NCBI RefSeq assembly: GCF_000003815.2
Contig: NC_049993.1
Coordinates: 16,204,897-16,268,896 of the forward strand
Reading direction: 5' to 3'
Length of the DNA stretch: 64,000 nucleotides
Source: Branchiostoma floridae
Lineage: Eukaryota > Chordata > Leptocardii > Amphioxiformes > Branchiostomatidae
The notes below the pieces were generated by a model. The model made no database searches. It saw only the letters and a program-made list of their open reading frames with translations, and was not told where the DNA came from. Position 1 is the first letter of the stretch; the number at the start of each line of letters is the position of its first letter. Below, in pieces: positions 1-11,341 of the stretch. Both the position numbers and the translations under genes were made by a program.

Positions 1-213
1 CACATAAGACTGATGGGAGCATTGTCTGTCTGTTTGCTCAGACTCAACTTAGATCCGTTCTCAAACACTCAAGTTATTTAAGTTGGTGAAAAACAGGCTT
101 GTTTTTCTAACTTCCCATTTAAAGACTTTTCAGGTAGGATCCAAACAGTAATGCTAGTACCAGGACTGTTTGATGTCCTTAATATGCAAGGCTGTCCATG
201 TTTCTTCTTTGTA

Positions 214-387
214 CAGTGGAAGCCAGTTAATTGCACAACGGATAATCGCACACTTCTGTTTATTGCACGAAATCCTCAAATCCCGTGGTGGTGCAGTCCA
301 GCTTAATAACTTCGCTTTGTTGCACCATTCGGATAATTGCACGAAATACACTGGCAAATTGGGTGTGCAATTATGCGTCTTGTACTG
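214..387. mobile_element. MITE, family D copy 1, TA target duplication
   Basis: The left end reads CAGTGGAAGCCAGTTAATTG and the right end is its diverged reverse complement, ending in CTTGTACTG. TA dinucleotides flank both ends (212-213 and 388-389). A second copy with better-preserved ends lies at 57844-58013. The TA duplication fits a Tc1/mariner-type non-autonomous element; no transposase is encoded. Confidence 0.75.
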
Positions 388-3300
388 TACTAGGACCAAA
401 CTCATAAAACTTGCTTTAAAGAGGAAAAAATATTCATCATGGTTCAATGAACTTATGCAATGGTTTTATTGAGGTAATACTGAGTACATCAATAAACAAG
501 AAGCTGCCATATTGTGTGTAGATGCACTGTAGGTTTATTGACCCAACCCCCTGCCTGCTTCCTTCTCAAGTGTTTATTCCCAAAACTTGGTCAGCAACCT
601 CACTGTGTCAGTCAGTTTGCGTGATTTCTGTGGGTCAGCATCTTTGCTTGCTGTCTCTTTGTGGCATAGGCTAATGCAATTTAGTTTGTTGTTTCTTGAA
701 CTGAAGATTCATGTGAAATGATGCTTAACTTGTTCCTTTTATAGCTGCAGCCTTTTCCTTGGACTGCCAAACTATTTCAACTCTCTCGGTGACAACTGTT
801 ACCTTCCTACATTCAAAACCAGTGTTCACCACTATCTCATAGCACAATAATTTCACCATCCGTCAACTTAGTTCATCGCCAAGAAGTCTTCAAATTGCCT
901 TGCTTTGAACAAGCTTGTTTTGAAAAAAAGGTGGATTAACATGAAAATAGAGTAGGGCTGGAAAGCATCTTGACACAAAAAGTTTTAGGCAGCGAATGTA
1001 GTCAGGTGAACGTTTTTCTCCAACCCCTCTGTTTTCATCTTTAATTTTTACTCATTTTTACCGTGAAACGTCGGAGAACTACAGTCGTAATGAAACAAAC
1101 TAGTGTCACCTGAAGACAAACTCGAAGGCCAAGTTTTGATTAATGTCTTACGTCCTCTTGAACAAGTGTATTAATCTTGGTACAGATTTTCCAACAATAC
1201 TGTTATGGTCGTAGTCAGGGAAACATCACTGAAATATTTCGAGGCTGCAGTTCTTGACTCGATGCTTACGTAGTTCATCAAATAGGGCCGGTGACATTGC
1301 CATTCGTAGATTGCGCAGACGCTATTGAATCGGTTAACTTCCACGGTTTATGCTTGTGAAAAGTGAGGCATTAAAAGCTTCTGTCACTGAAAAATGCAGC
1401 TTTGACAGGCAGTTGATGGGCTAAGCTTTTCAAGGATACGTTCACTTTTCTTGCCTGTCAGACTGGAGTAATATATCACCTATCCTGACAGAAATGTGTC
1501 AGTGCTTTTCTTGACTTATTGGCAGCCCAAGGATGGGGGGAAATTGTTCAGCAAAGGAAGAATGTAGGGAGCAAACAAGGGGGTGGTGTCGACCTGGTTT
1601 GCACTTTGGCTTAATTTTTGGTTTGTTGAAGAATCATGGAGGGTTGAAAGGAAACGAGGGGAAAACGAGGGAAGAGTGAAGCTTAACTAAAGGTTACTGT
1701 GGCCTTGGACAGGTTCAAGCAAACTGTGAAGTAGTCCGAACAAACTTTGGGTTTGGGTTGGTCGAAAGTTTGGGGCTCAGAACAACGCATACTCTTTGTC
1801 CTAAAATAACCAAGTGTTTTGTGTTTTTGTATGAAATATGATGCTGATTTCTGCTTTCAAATGTTCATCATTTATGCGATTGGTGGCATTTGTACGAAAT
1901 TTGCTGCAAGGAAGGGGGGATGTTTCAGACATGTCACAAACACTATAAACTGCAAAAGTCAGCGTTTACGGTGGCAGCAGATGCACGTAAAATGGCAGCT
2001 ATTTCTTTGTTATCGGTAATGGTATGTTCTCGTTACAGTCGTCACCGTGAAAACCATCAACATTGACAAATTCAGGAATTACAGTATTCATCAGTCAACC
2101 CTTTTGGTTGCCAACTGTTGCTACCCAAACCACTAGACCGCTCTGACTTCCTTGTGTGTCAACTATAGTGACGTCAGCTATATGCGGAAGCTCCTAGTCT
2201 AAGGCTAAGTCATCTAAAAGTGAAGTTAAGGACAACGTCTGCATTGATCCTTTTCCTCAAGATCGGCTCCATTGTTCCATCCTCAGCACCTGAATTATGC
2301 CTTTATGCCTTCAGTTACAGTACTAATAAATACTGTGACACGTGTGGCGAGATGTCACAGGAGTTGTGTAGTGTCGTGCATCCAGGCCATGCACTATGAC
2401 TTTATGGTGATGAGTGATCGCATCCTTCCGAAAAAATCGCACACAATAGATTTGGCGCTATAGAATTGTTCTAAACGTAACTACCGCCTTTCTCTATATC
2501 ATCACGCAAGCTACAGACTCACAAGAACTTTTTGTCATCTCTGCCAAAGTTACGACTTATCATTCATTTAAATTTATTGCATCATAATGTTGCATTGATG
2601 GCAAATTAGTACTTAAACTTGTGAGTACTCAGCCTCCATTGTCACAGTCATCGTTGTCTTATTGTGTCACTATAGCAAATTGTACATTATAGGGTTTGTC
2701 AAATTGCTTCTTCCTTTTCGCATGACCTACTTGAGTAAAGGGCAAAGATGCAAAATAGATGATAATGTATTTCAGTTTAAGAAACAGTTTGTGCTTGACA
2801 CAGATGTGATGAACAATACCAGCGTACGTGTTTGGGCTTCTGCTTAAGTAGCATAGGATTACATGATTTCCTTAATGGAAGAAAGTGGTACTACTTGAGA
2901 CGCCTTAAGACGTGACGACGGACGCTACTGTCTCTGAAATTCCTCGGTCTCGCCAGCATTCTTTCCCACAGGCCTATGTCTCAAACTGTTCAAAATTGTC
3001 GGAAAGATACGCCTGGAGAAGAAGTAATGCGCGGGGGCATGCGTGCAGTTTTGAGCGTGAGTGTCAGCGCTTACGAATTTCCCACCCTTCCCGTGTTTCT
3101 ACTGACAATATCTGTCGTCTCCGGGTCAGGGGGAACGCTTAAACCCGCCACTCAACCCTACATAGCGACAGAGAGCTGTCAAACAACGCCAGTTCTTGGG
3201 GCGTGTTGATTTTTCCACTGAACCGTTTTATGGGGTCTTAATTTGGCAGCAACGCGGCAAAGAGCAGGGGGTCTTGGCTTTCTTTAGAACCTTTAGAATT

Positions 3301-5298
3301 GGAAACAAAAAAAAAGGTTCTGATACGCAGATTTGAAAGGCTGCTTCGGAGTAATGTAAACTGACATGGGGGCATGGGGCTGGGGTTCACACTGGTTTAT
3401 TTGTGGTGGCTGGTCTGACAAAAGTGGGACAATCTCATGGGACTGTAGATAGAACAAAGCTCGTACTTGAGAAAAGATATCTCTTTATCTCACTGACTGT
3501 TTTGGTCTAAATGTGATCTTGAGATACTAACCTATGAAGTTCAACTTCCTTATGCAATTCACACGAGAAAAGATTGAAATTGGGTTCCAAGAAAATAAAC
3601 AGGAAATGCCCATTGTTTCTCTTTCTTTCGTATCATCATGAACTAAGAATTATACCACTACTATACACTACTATAACAGAATTCTCTAGTTTGATTTTGC
3701 TGTCATAATAGTATTTTCCCATAGAATAATGATAAAAATCATGTTTCTTAAACTATCTGCTTTTATGCTTTAAGCGATTGCCAATTTTATTTTTGATCAA
3801 TGTGTACGACGGCTTTCAGTGTCGATAGTTGTGTTTCTTAAGCAGAAATCTGCCACTAAGGTCTCTTTTCCATGACCCAACCTCCATCCATTTTATTGTC
3901 TGTTGGTTCCTGAGGAATTCAGCTTACCCGGCACGCACATGTAGTGTGGGGTGTAATCCCCTCGTCCCTCCTGCCTAATACCTGTGGATACAGTCGTGCG
4001 AGTCACGCGACCCCGCCACTGACCTCCCTACGTGGATAGAGTTTACCTGTGTGCGTAACCACCGCTTGGCACCGTTTCACCGTAAAGTCTCCGCTGTCGC
4101 CAGGCCTTATTTAGTCAACAACACCGGATGAAGTCTGAGACTTGGGGAGGCCACGCCCCCTTCTTATCATAGCCCCGCCTCCTTAAACCCCTCCTTCTTC
4201 AGCCCTGGCCTTCTTAAGGTTTGGCACGAGTCCAAGCCGAGAATAATATAATTCTCCCAAGGTTTCTCCGCTAAATGCTTTTATGGATATGAATAGAGCC
4301 GTCCTTGGGTGTCCTTGTTGCTTCGTTCTAGACTAGGGACAAGTCGCTAATCAAACTCCTTGGCACTTTCTCAGGCAATTTAAGATGACGCACAAGTGTC
4401 TGGAAAGATGAAGGTGTAGAGACAACTTTTTATCGTAGATATCTCTTTGACTTATTCTCAAAAAGTCTCTTGCCTTATGTTCGTACAAGTTTAGAGAATA
4501 GATAGCCTTGTAAAAGGGATAAAATTCCCTTCTATTTTAGCTACAGTTGGAACCAGGAGTGCATACAAAAGGAGAAAAGAAATTGTCACTTGACTCAGAG
4601 GGTATGTATGGGGGTTACAGATACACAGCCATCTTCTGTGCATCCCATCTGAAGAAATCTTCCCTTCCCATTCCTTTCTCGCATTTTGCTGTAACTGATA
4701 TTTTCTGTATCTCTTTGTATTATAAATAGATGTAGGTAGTTAGTTGAAATGCACCAATTTAGATATAGCATCGTCATATTTTTTGCCCTGTAGGAGGGAT
4801 ACTAACAACTAGACCATAACATGCATTCCTCCATGACAATGTTGACTTGTGGCCCCTCCCCTTAGCACACACCTGAGTGGCTCTGTGGGCAGTCCCAGGT
4901 AACTAAAAGTAGTCCCGGGCAGCCCTGTACTGTGCCCTGGCTGATTTGCACCACACAAAGCTTTTCAGGTGGGGTAGACATAACAGTCTTGGCCAGACAG
5001 TTAGGGTCAGGGGTTAACGTGATTAGGGGACCCTTGGTACAACAGAGGCAGGGCTGACAGCGATTTACGTGGTGTAGATTTTGATAATTGTTTGTACCAC
5101 TTCACTGTTGACGAATCATATAAAAAGCACTTCATTTTCTAACAACATTTGACAAAATGAGTTATTCAAAGGATAGGAGTGGCTGTTTTAGAAAAATTGT
5201 CAAATTGGAAAAGCAGACATTTCAGAACAGAGCTTTTAGAGACATTCACTGCACTATTTTTGTTATTTTAACAAGACATCATCATCCTTAAAGCCTGT

Positions 5299-5566
5299 TT
5301 GTTTAAGTGTCAATACCAGAGTTACCAACCTAGGATTGATGTGTTCAAAAATTCGTACTTTCCCAGAACTATCGTAGAGTGGAACTTGTTATCACCAAGT
5401 ACAGTAGGGGCATCTTCTCTTGGTAGTTTTAAAGAACGCTTGCAGATAGATGTGCAAAAGTTAGGGGTAACGAGTCGTTCGGTGTAATAACCAGCTGCTG
5501 CTGCGCCGCGTGCCTGCAAAGCTGGTGGGTTATACCGGCTATATAGATACAGATACAGATACAGAG
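5299..5566 (+). mobile_element. 3' end of a non-LTR retrotransposon (LINE), truncated
   Basis: The translated segment at about 5299-5487 contains the phrase FPRTIVEWNLL followed by SLGSFKERL, typical of the extreme C-terminus of CR1/Jockey/RTE-type reverse transcriptase ORFs (a YFPR-T-x-x-W-N-x-L block then S-F-K-x-x-L). A stop follows, then a short 3' tail ending in a (GATACA)n-like microsatellite at about 5541-5566. Only the last ~60 codons remain. A related 3' fragment in the opposite orientation is at 10686-10785. Confidence 0.7.
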
Positions 5567-7946
5567 TGTTCATGCCAGTGACTAGGGCTTGCTTTTTTTC
5601 TCCCCAAAGTTAGCAAGATCAGTTTATCAAATTTCACAGTTGCTTTTGGCAAAAATTTACTTGTAAAAGAACAACACATTTGTACAACAGTGTTACTTCT
5701 AGGGGATCTTATAAGAAGATAAATCAAAATGACCAAACAAGAAGACACGTCAGCATGTTTTCCTTGCTAATCTTCTACCATAAGTTGTAATGTGTATTTA
5801 AGTGCCTAAAATGGTCTGGTACGTGGCTGTTAAGGGCCTGATAACGGACACTTTTCCATGCAACAATTGCCCCACATAACAACACAGTAAATGGCCCTTA
5901 AAAAGTAGATAATGACCACTTGACCGGGCGATAACTGTCCTCAATAGCCCAAGTGTTTGACAAGAAAGGTATTTTACTAGATAGCGCCTGTGGAAATTGC
6001 ACCATGCTTGTAAGAGCTGAAGAACTTTGAAAAATGTGGGGCATGTAACTGAAAGTTTTGACACGGTGACCAACTTAACTTGTGAATAAAGATATGTTTG
6101 AATAAGTCTTAAGTTTGGTTTGTTTACATAGATCAAAAAGACTTCTGGATGTGAACATATTTTAAACGAGTGCTTCGCCTAAAAATAGTTATGGATAATG
6201 TTATTTTCCTGATTACACTAACAAGTTTTCCTCGGCGTCTCTTTGACTGTGTTTGGCACGGTTTCCTAAGTAGCTTATTTGTCTTGTCCTACGTCGGGCA
6301 CTGTTCGTCAGCTTCCAAAATAACCCGCCCAGTAACCAGACCTAACCTCAAAGTATGCCCAGTCCCCCCTACCGCCCCCTCTTCATTTTACACACCCACC
6401 CAAGCAAGAGAACCAGGGACCTAAACGGAAATAACAGCCCAAACTTTGTTTAATTGGCGCGCCACTTTTTCTTTTGATCCGACCCTTTGTCAGGTCTTGT
6501 TTTATAACTTCTTCGGAAATAAGCAGTCCTGTCGGCCCGACAAACAGCAAAGTGGCGCCGATGCCAGGGGGTGACGGTGTTTGGGAGAAACACGGAGATA
6601 AGAGGGAATGTGGTCGGAGCGATTGAACCGTTCGGTGTAGGGACGTTTCTGATCAAAGGACGGTTATTTGTTTGGCAACAGGCCTCGGACAACGCAAAAT
6701 AGGCCGTCCAGGATTGGATCGGACCACATTCAGAGTGTGCGCCCAGGTGTGCAAGGAACAACATGGCTCAAAAAGGTTTCTTGTAAAATCAGCAAAAGGG
6801 AAAAGAGGAAACAAACTCATTTAAAGTGGCAACCTTGTTGACTGTCAAACATGTTTCTTGCACAGCATGACATGGGTCCAAGAGATTAAGGGTAAAAGCA
6901 GTGACATGAACACTGTTGTAACCTGATTGACTATAAAACATGTCACATTAAGGACACTTCTTGACTTGGCTTGACTTAATTTGGATCCACAGTTAGCTTC
7001 TTCAACCCTTCATAAGATATGTCAAGTATAGCTACAGTATACTTCTTGAACATAAGTGCACAAAAGTTGAAACTGTTTCTAAAATTGGTCTTTGTTCATT
7101 CACACATCTCAACTTAAGATGCATAACATGCTAAATTCCTATCCCTTTAGAAGAATCTACTACTAACATGTTTTATGCAAAAAGTAGCATTTTGAAAAAA
7201 ATCTGGATTGTTTGTTTTATTGCGTTATCTTCGAGTTCAACTGAACCGTACTTGAAAGCTTCTGTACAGGAAAATCAGGTTGTCATAGACCTTCAGAAAT
7301 TAGTATAACGTTTGACTCCTGTCTGTCAGTGTAAGAAACTCTAAACACTTTATGCGATTGTTATGTCTTTGGAAATCAAATTTCCGACGAAATCCAAAAA
7401 TTGCCTTTTTTCCACCCGATCAAAGGTGTGACCCTTGCACAAGTGGCTTAGCCTCTGGCAATCCAGGTGTGTTTCCTCTAACATTGGGGAAATTCAATTT
7501 CCTTTGTTACTAAAAACATACAAATCTACATGAATAACACATGAATGTGGATGTGCAAATCTTGTGATCTTTTAATGTTTATTTGTAAAATTCTTGGGCA
7601 GAAAATCTGAACATCTTCCTGTTTACAGGAATACCGGAATCTTTCACTTACTTCTTCCAGGTGTGACATATGTTCTGAAGAAATACAATTAAAATGGCTT
7701 CACGCTACCCACTTATAACAGATTGGCACTAGATGTGGTCCTAGTAGTATTAAGACATACTTGTCATTGGAAAGAGTAAAAGAGAACTGTTTCGCATTTT
7801 TCATACAGGTGCAATTCAAGCATTACATTTGCCCTATCCTTCCTCCGCAAAGGTGGTATCATACAGGGACTGTACAGAAATTGCTTCCTTAGTTTGCTCC
7901 TGTGCATGGATCTGAAACTGAGGTATTGCAAGGCTCAATGTTACGT

Positions 7947-8296
7947 GTAACAAAATAGATGCTTCATATGTTTTACATTGGCATAACTTTAATTAATGAT
8001 TGTGGACACTTGTAATAAATTTGACATTAGGAGGAGCAAAGCAGTGGTCTATCAGAATTGACTTCTTTCTCAACCCGCTTTAGCGCATAGCTCTAGATCT
8101 AAAGCGCAGATATCCCAAGGCCCAGTGTGTCCTACCTACATGTATCAAAATGAATTCTTGATATGTTGTACATTGGCATAATTTTAATGATTTTGACTTA
8201 GGAAGAACAAAGCAACAGATATCTATCAGAAACGACTTCTGTTCTCAACCTGCTTCAGTGCATAGCTCTAAAGTGCAGGTATCCCAAGGCCTGTTG
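7947..8296. repeat. Diverged two-copy tandem duplication, ~170-190 bp units
   Basis: Segments 7947-8127 and 8141-8296 share long blocks, for example TTACATTGGCATAA versus GTACATTGGCATAA and a shared ending TATCCCAAGGCC. Several small indels separate them, so the duplication is old. Noncoding. Confidence 0.7.
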
Positions 8297-9461
8297 TAGC
8301 GGACCTACCACATGACTGGAGCCGAGTCATGTGGTCCCTGCACCAGGAGTGTCTGCATTGTTGTGAAGGATTTCCCAGGAATGCTGAGTTGGTTCAGAGT
8401 GGCTCAAGTTGGCATTGCAGCTATGCCACTTCAGCAGCCTACTCTCAACACGCCAGTAACGCTACCTGTTTGTGGGGGAGGGAGCGCCCAGAAAATACTG
8501 TTAAGGAGGGGAGGATGTGATATTTGTTTCAGCTGAAGCCATAAAATTTGATGTTAAATTGGATGCTAATATCAAGATGAAAAGAGAGTCTTATACTATG
8601 TAGGAAAGTGCGTTTCTTGCTTTGCACTGTATCAGATACTAACTGTAGTCAGATTCAGGTTTTCAAGCCTCAAGTTTAGTCTTGTCATCTAGACTTTATG
8701 ATTTTATTTGGTAGAGTATCTGTCAACTAAGAACATACATGTACGTTGATATCATGTAAGTGGTGTAAAGAACTATTTTTCTCTTTATGCTTTGCTTATT
8801 TTCCTCTGAGGTTTCTTCTACCAAATTTTTCCCCACATTACATTAAAGGATTCTTTTCCATCTCCCCTCTCCGTGTAACTTACTGACCCGTCCCTGAGAG
8901 CGCAGTACTTCACACCTTCTGCACGCATTTCCGCCGGCCCGTGCGGCTAACCGGACACAACGGACAGGAAACAATGTTAACCCACTTTGACATAACAGTT
9001 GTCTTAACCAAATTTTCTGTGGAGTGTGAGCGTGGTTCTCGCCATTTTGAAAGGTGGTCAAATCTCATTAGCTGTGGATTTTTCTTGTAATACCCCAAAT
9101 TTGGGCTATGGAGGAGCTATTTTGAGTGCCCAATTTTGCCCAACCCAGTCAGTTGTATTTCTGAGACATACCAGGAAACAAAGCCCTTTCCTGTTTGTGT
9201 AGTAGGTTTGTCTTCCTGAAGGGAAGTTCACAAGTGTGTCGGTGTTTACTCTCGGTTGGTCAGGTGCTTTTTCCTGCCCGGCTCAAGACGTGGTCGGGCT
9301 GAAAATCGCTTGAAGCAAAGAGGAAGGCAGAGAGGAAGAAAGGGCTCGGAAGAGATTTCTGTGAGAAGGAGGCTAGAGAAACAAACGTGCTGTCTTCTTC
9401 TTGTGTCTTAAGTTTTCCGTCTTAAGGAGGAAATGCTTGTCTTTAGGCACTGTTGAAAGAA

Positions 9462-9822
9462 AACAGGTCACAATGATAGTGTAGAAATGTCTGTTAGCAA
9501 ATTGAAGATATTTGAGATCTTTTTTCTCTGTATTATCAATTATAACGTACTCTTTTTCATGTTTCAACACCTGTGTGAAAATGATGGCAATGATGATGTA
9601 ATGTTTAAACAAGCATTTAACGTTTTATGTCTCAAAAAAAAGGGGTCACAATAATTGCCTATTAATCTCAGTTGAGGAGAATAAAGATATTTGAGAAGTT
9701 TGTTTCAATTTTTCTGTGGAGTACCAATATCGGATACTGTCTTGTTTCATCACCTCTGGTATATAGATCAGCACCCCAGAGAAAACCATACCAGTGATGA
9801 TGTCATGTGTAAACAAGCATTA
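9462..9822. repeat. Diverged tandem duplication, ~180 bp units
   Basis: 9462-9618 and 9642-9822 both run from a GGTCACAAT block through GATATTTGAGA to TGTAAACAAGCATT-like ends (TTTAAACAAGCATT in the first copy). No coding potential. Confidence 0.65.
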
Positions 9823-9922
9823 GCTGGTGACACAGTTTAGGAGTGGAGATTACAAAGTGTAGGACCGGGAATTAGGGATGATTTGCAACGATGATACCGG
9901 CTTTGGGGCCTCTTTTTTCACA

Positions 9923-10414
9923 CAGGGCTGGAAATACCACCTGCATATGCAGGTTCGTGCAGGTAAAACTGTAGCTGTGCAGGTATTTCTGGTGTCTACC
10001 TGCACCTAACCTGCACTGGTCCATTGGTAGTGCTGGTAAAATTGGACCTGTGCAGGTATTTTTTTTGTCTACCTGCACCTAACCTGCACTGGTCCATGGG
10101 TAGTGCTGGTAAAATTGGACCTGTGCAGGTATTTTGTCTACCTGCACCTAACCTGCACAGCACTGGTACATGTGCTGGGTTTTATATATAAATGTCCTAT
10201 GATGTAGGTGTATGTGGATTGTCATTAGCAGCATTGAATGTTACCACCTATTCAATATAAAATAAATAAAAAATAGCAATGGTTCCTCAACAATTTTCAT
10301 ATGATCCATACTTCCTAAATTCAGGGTGATGCAGGTAAAATTTGTTTGGTGCAGGTAATTTTCAATGTTACCTGCACCAGTGCAGGTATGCAGAAAAAAG
10401 TATTTCGAGCCCTG
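9923..10414. mobile_element. MITE with CAGGGCT-type ends and internal ~70 bp tandem repeat
   Basis: The left end is CAGGGCTGGAAATAC and the right end TATTTCGAGCCCTG, an imperfect terminal inverted repeat. Inside, a unit built around CTACCTGCACCTAACCTGC recurs about three times (TGTCT landmarks at 9993, 10066 and 10135, so periods of ~73 and ~69 bp). No clear target-site duplication is visible. The termini resemble hAT-type ends, but that is inference. Confidence 0.65.
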
Positions 10415-10685
10415 TCATGTGACATCACCCCTAAAAATATGCCCCCACCCAGGCTATATTAGGAAACACCTTTGTTTCGGGATGCGGATTTAGGATCGGG
10501 TGCTCTTGTGGCCGAGGATGTTTATTGTGGTTATCATTCTTGAGTGGTCAGTTGAAGAAGTTGTTTGTGGTGGGAGCAAGGCTTGACCCCCTGCAAGGAC
10601 ACAATAGCTAATGATCCTAAGCCACGCCCACTTCTAGTGGTTATAGGAAAGAGCCACACCCACACGTGTCAGGAAGGGTAACACC

Positions 10686-10785
10686 CACTTAAGGATATCT
10701 GTATCTATATAGCCGGTATAACCGCCGTTATAGCCGGTATAACCGCCTACTGTGCTTGGTGATAACAAATTCCACTCTATGATAG
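10686..10785 (-). mobile_element. LINE 3' fragment, minus orientation
   Basis: On the minus strand it reads CATAGAGTGGAATTTGTTATC, then CCAAGCACAGTAGG, then ATACCGGCTATATAGATACA. This matches the 3' end of the element at 5299-5566. It includes a local duplication of the GCCGGTATAACCGCC block. Confidence 0.6.
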
Positions 10786-11245
10786 GGTGACTCAGTTTTA
10801 GGGGGTCACTGATTTAAGAAAATACTACACTGAAAACAGAGTATGGGGGTGTCTTATCAAAGTTTCAGGAATTCTGTACCTTGTGATACTCTGTATTAAG
10901 GAGAAAATCTGGACAGATTTCAGTTTTCTTAAAAATTGAATAAAGCTTTGTGGTCTGATGTTTTATTGAGAAGCAAGCAACGCTTACTTTCACTCACATT
11001 GAGTTTGGAAACTGTTGTACTTTCCAGGCAAATATATATCCCAATCTGAACTACATGAATGACAAACGTAAAGAATCCACAGTAGAGAGAGGAGCAAGTT
11101 CTTTCAAATGAAGTCCACATGACCACAACTCTTTCCAATGACCTGCTAGTCAGAGGAACACCACCAGGCAGAATTTGAACCATGTACCTTATGGTCTAAA
11201 ACAGACTCTTCAGATTTTCTGACATTTTTGCTGTTTTTTCCACAG

Positions 11246-11341
11246 TGTGCGTGTCGGAAAGATGGAGTCAAGATCAACATGGACACCTTCGTTAAGAACT
11301 TCCAGCCTGAACAGTACGACCAGTGGAAGTCAGGGAAACAG
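11246..11341 (+). CDS. KDM4: KDM4 exon a: end of JmjC zinc site
   Basis: Acceptor TTTTTTCCACAG precedes and donor GTCAGT follows. 32 codons, phase 0 at both ends. It begins [10 protein letters not shown] and continues through [10 protein letters not shown], matching the family block just after the JmjC domain. The Cys-x-Cys supplies two of the four zinc ligands known in KDM4A. Confidence 0.95.

Larger units (their letters stand above)
1..11245. other. Region upstream of first visible KDM4 exon; no exon recognised
   Basis: I found no ORF or exon here that I could assign to a protein family. If the KDM4 gene is intact, its JmjN and JmjC exons must lie before position 1 or be short exons I missed, so this stretch would be intron. 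It is AT-rich and scattered with transposon remnants (listed separately at 214, 5299, 7947, 9462, 9923 and 10686). Stretches 390-5290, 5570-7940, 8300-9460 and 10790-11240 hold nothing I can name. Confidence 0.4.

Noticed and set aside
170-472. 100-aa ORF at the start of the window
   Set aside because: Overlaps the family D MITE; the peptide is the translated MITE.
2912-3209. Two overlapping plus-strand ORFs in a GC-richer patch
   Set aside because: Neither frame shows a known motif and neither has a good start context; could be chance.
6450-6764. 104-aa minus-strand ORF
   Set aside because: No recognisable domain, no splice sites chosen, and codon content not distinct from flanks.
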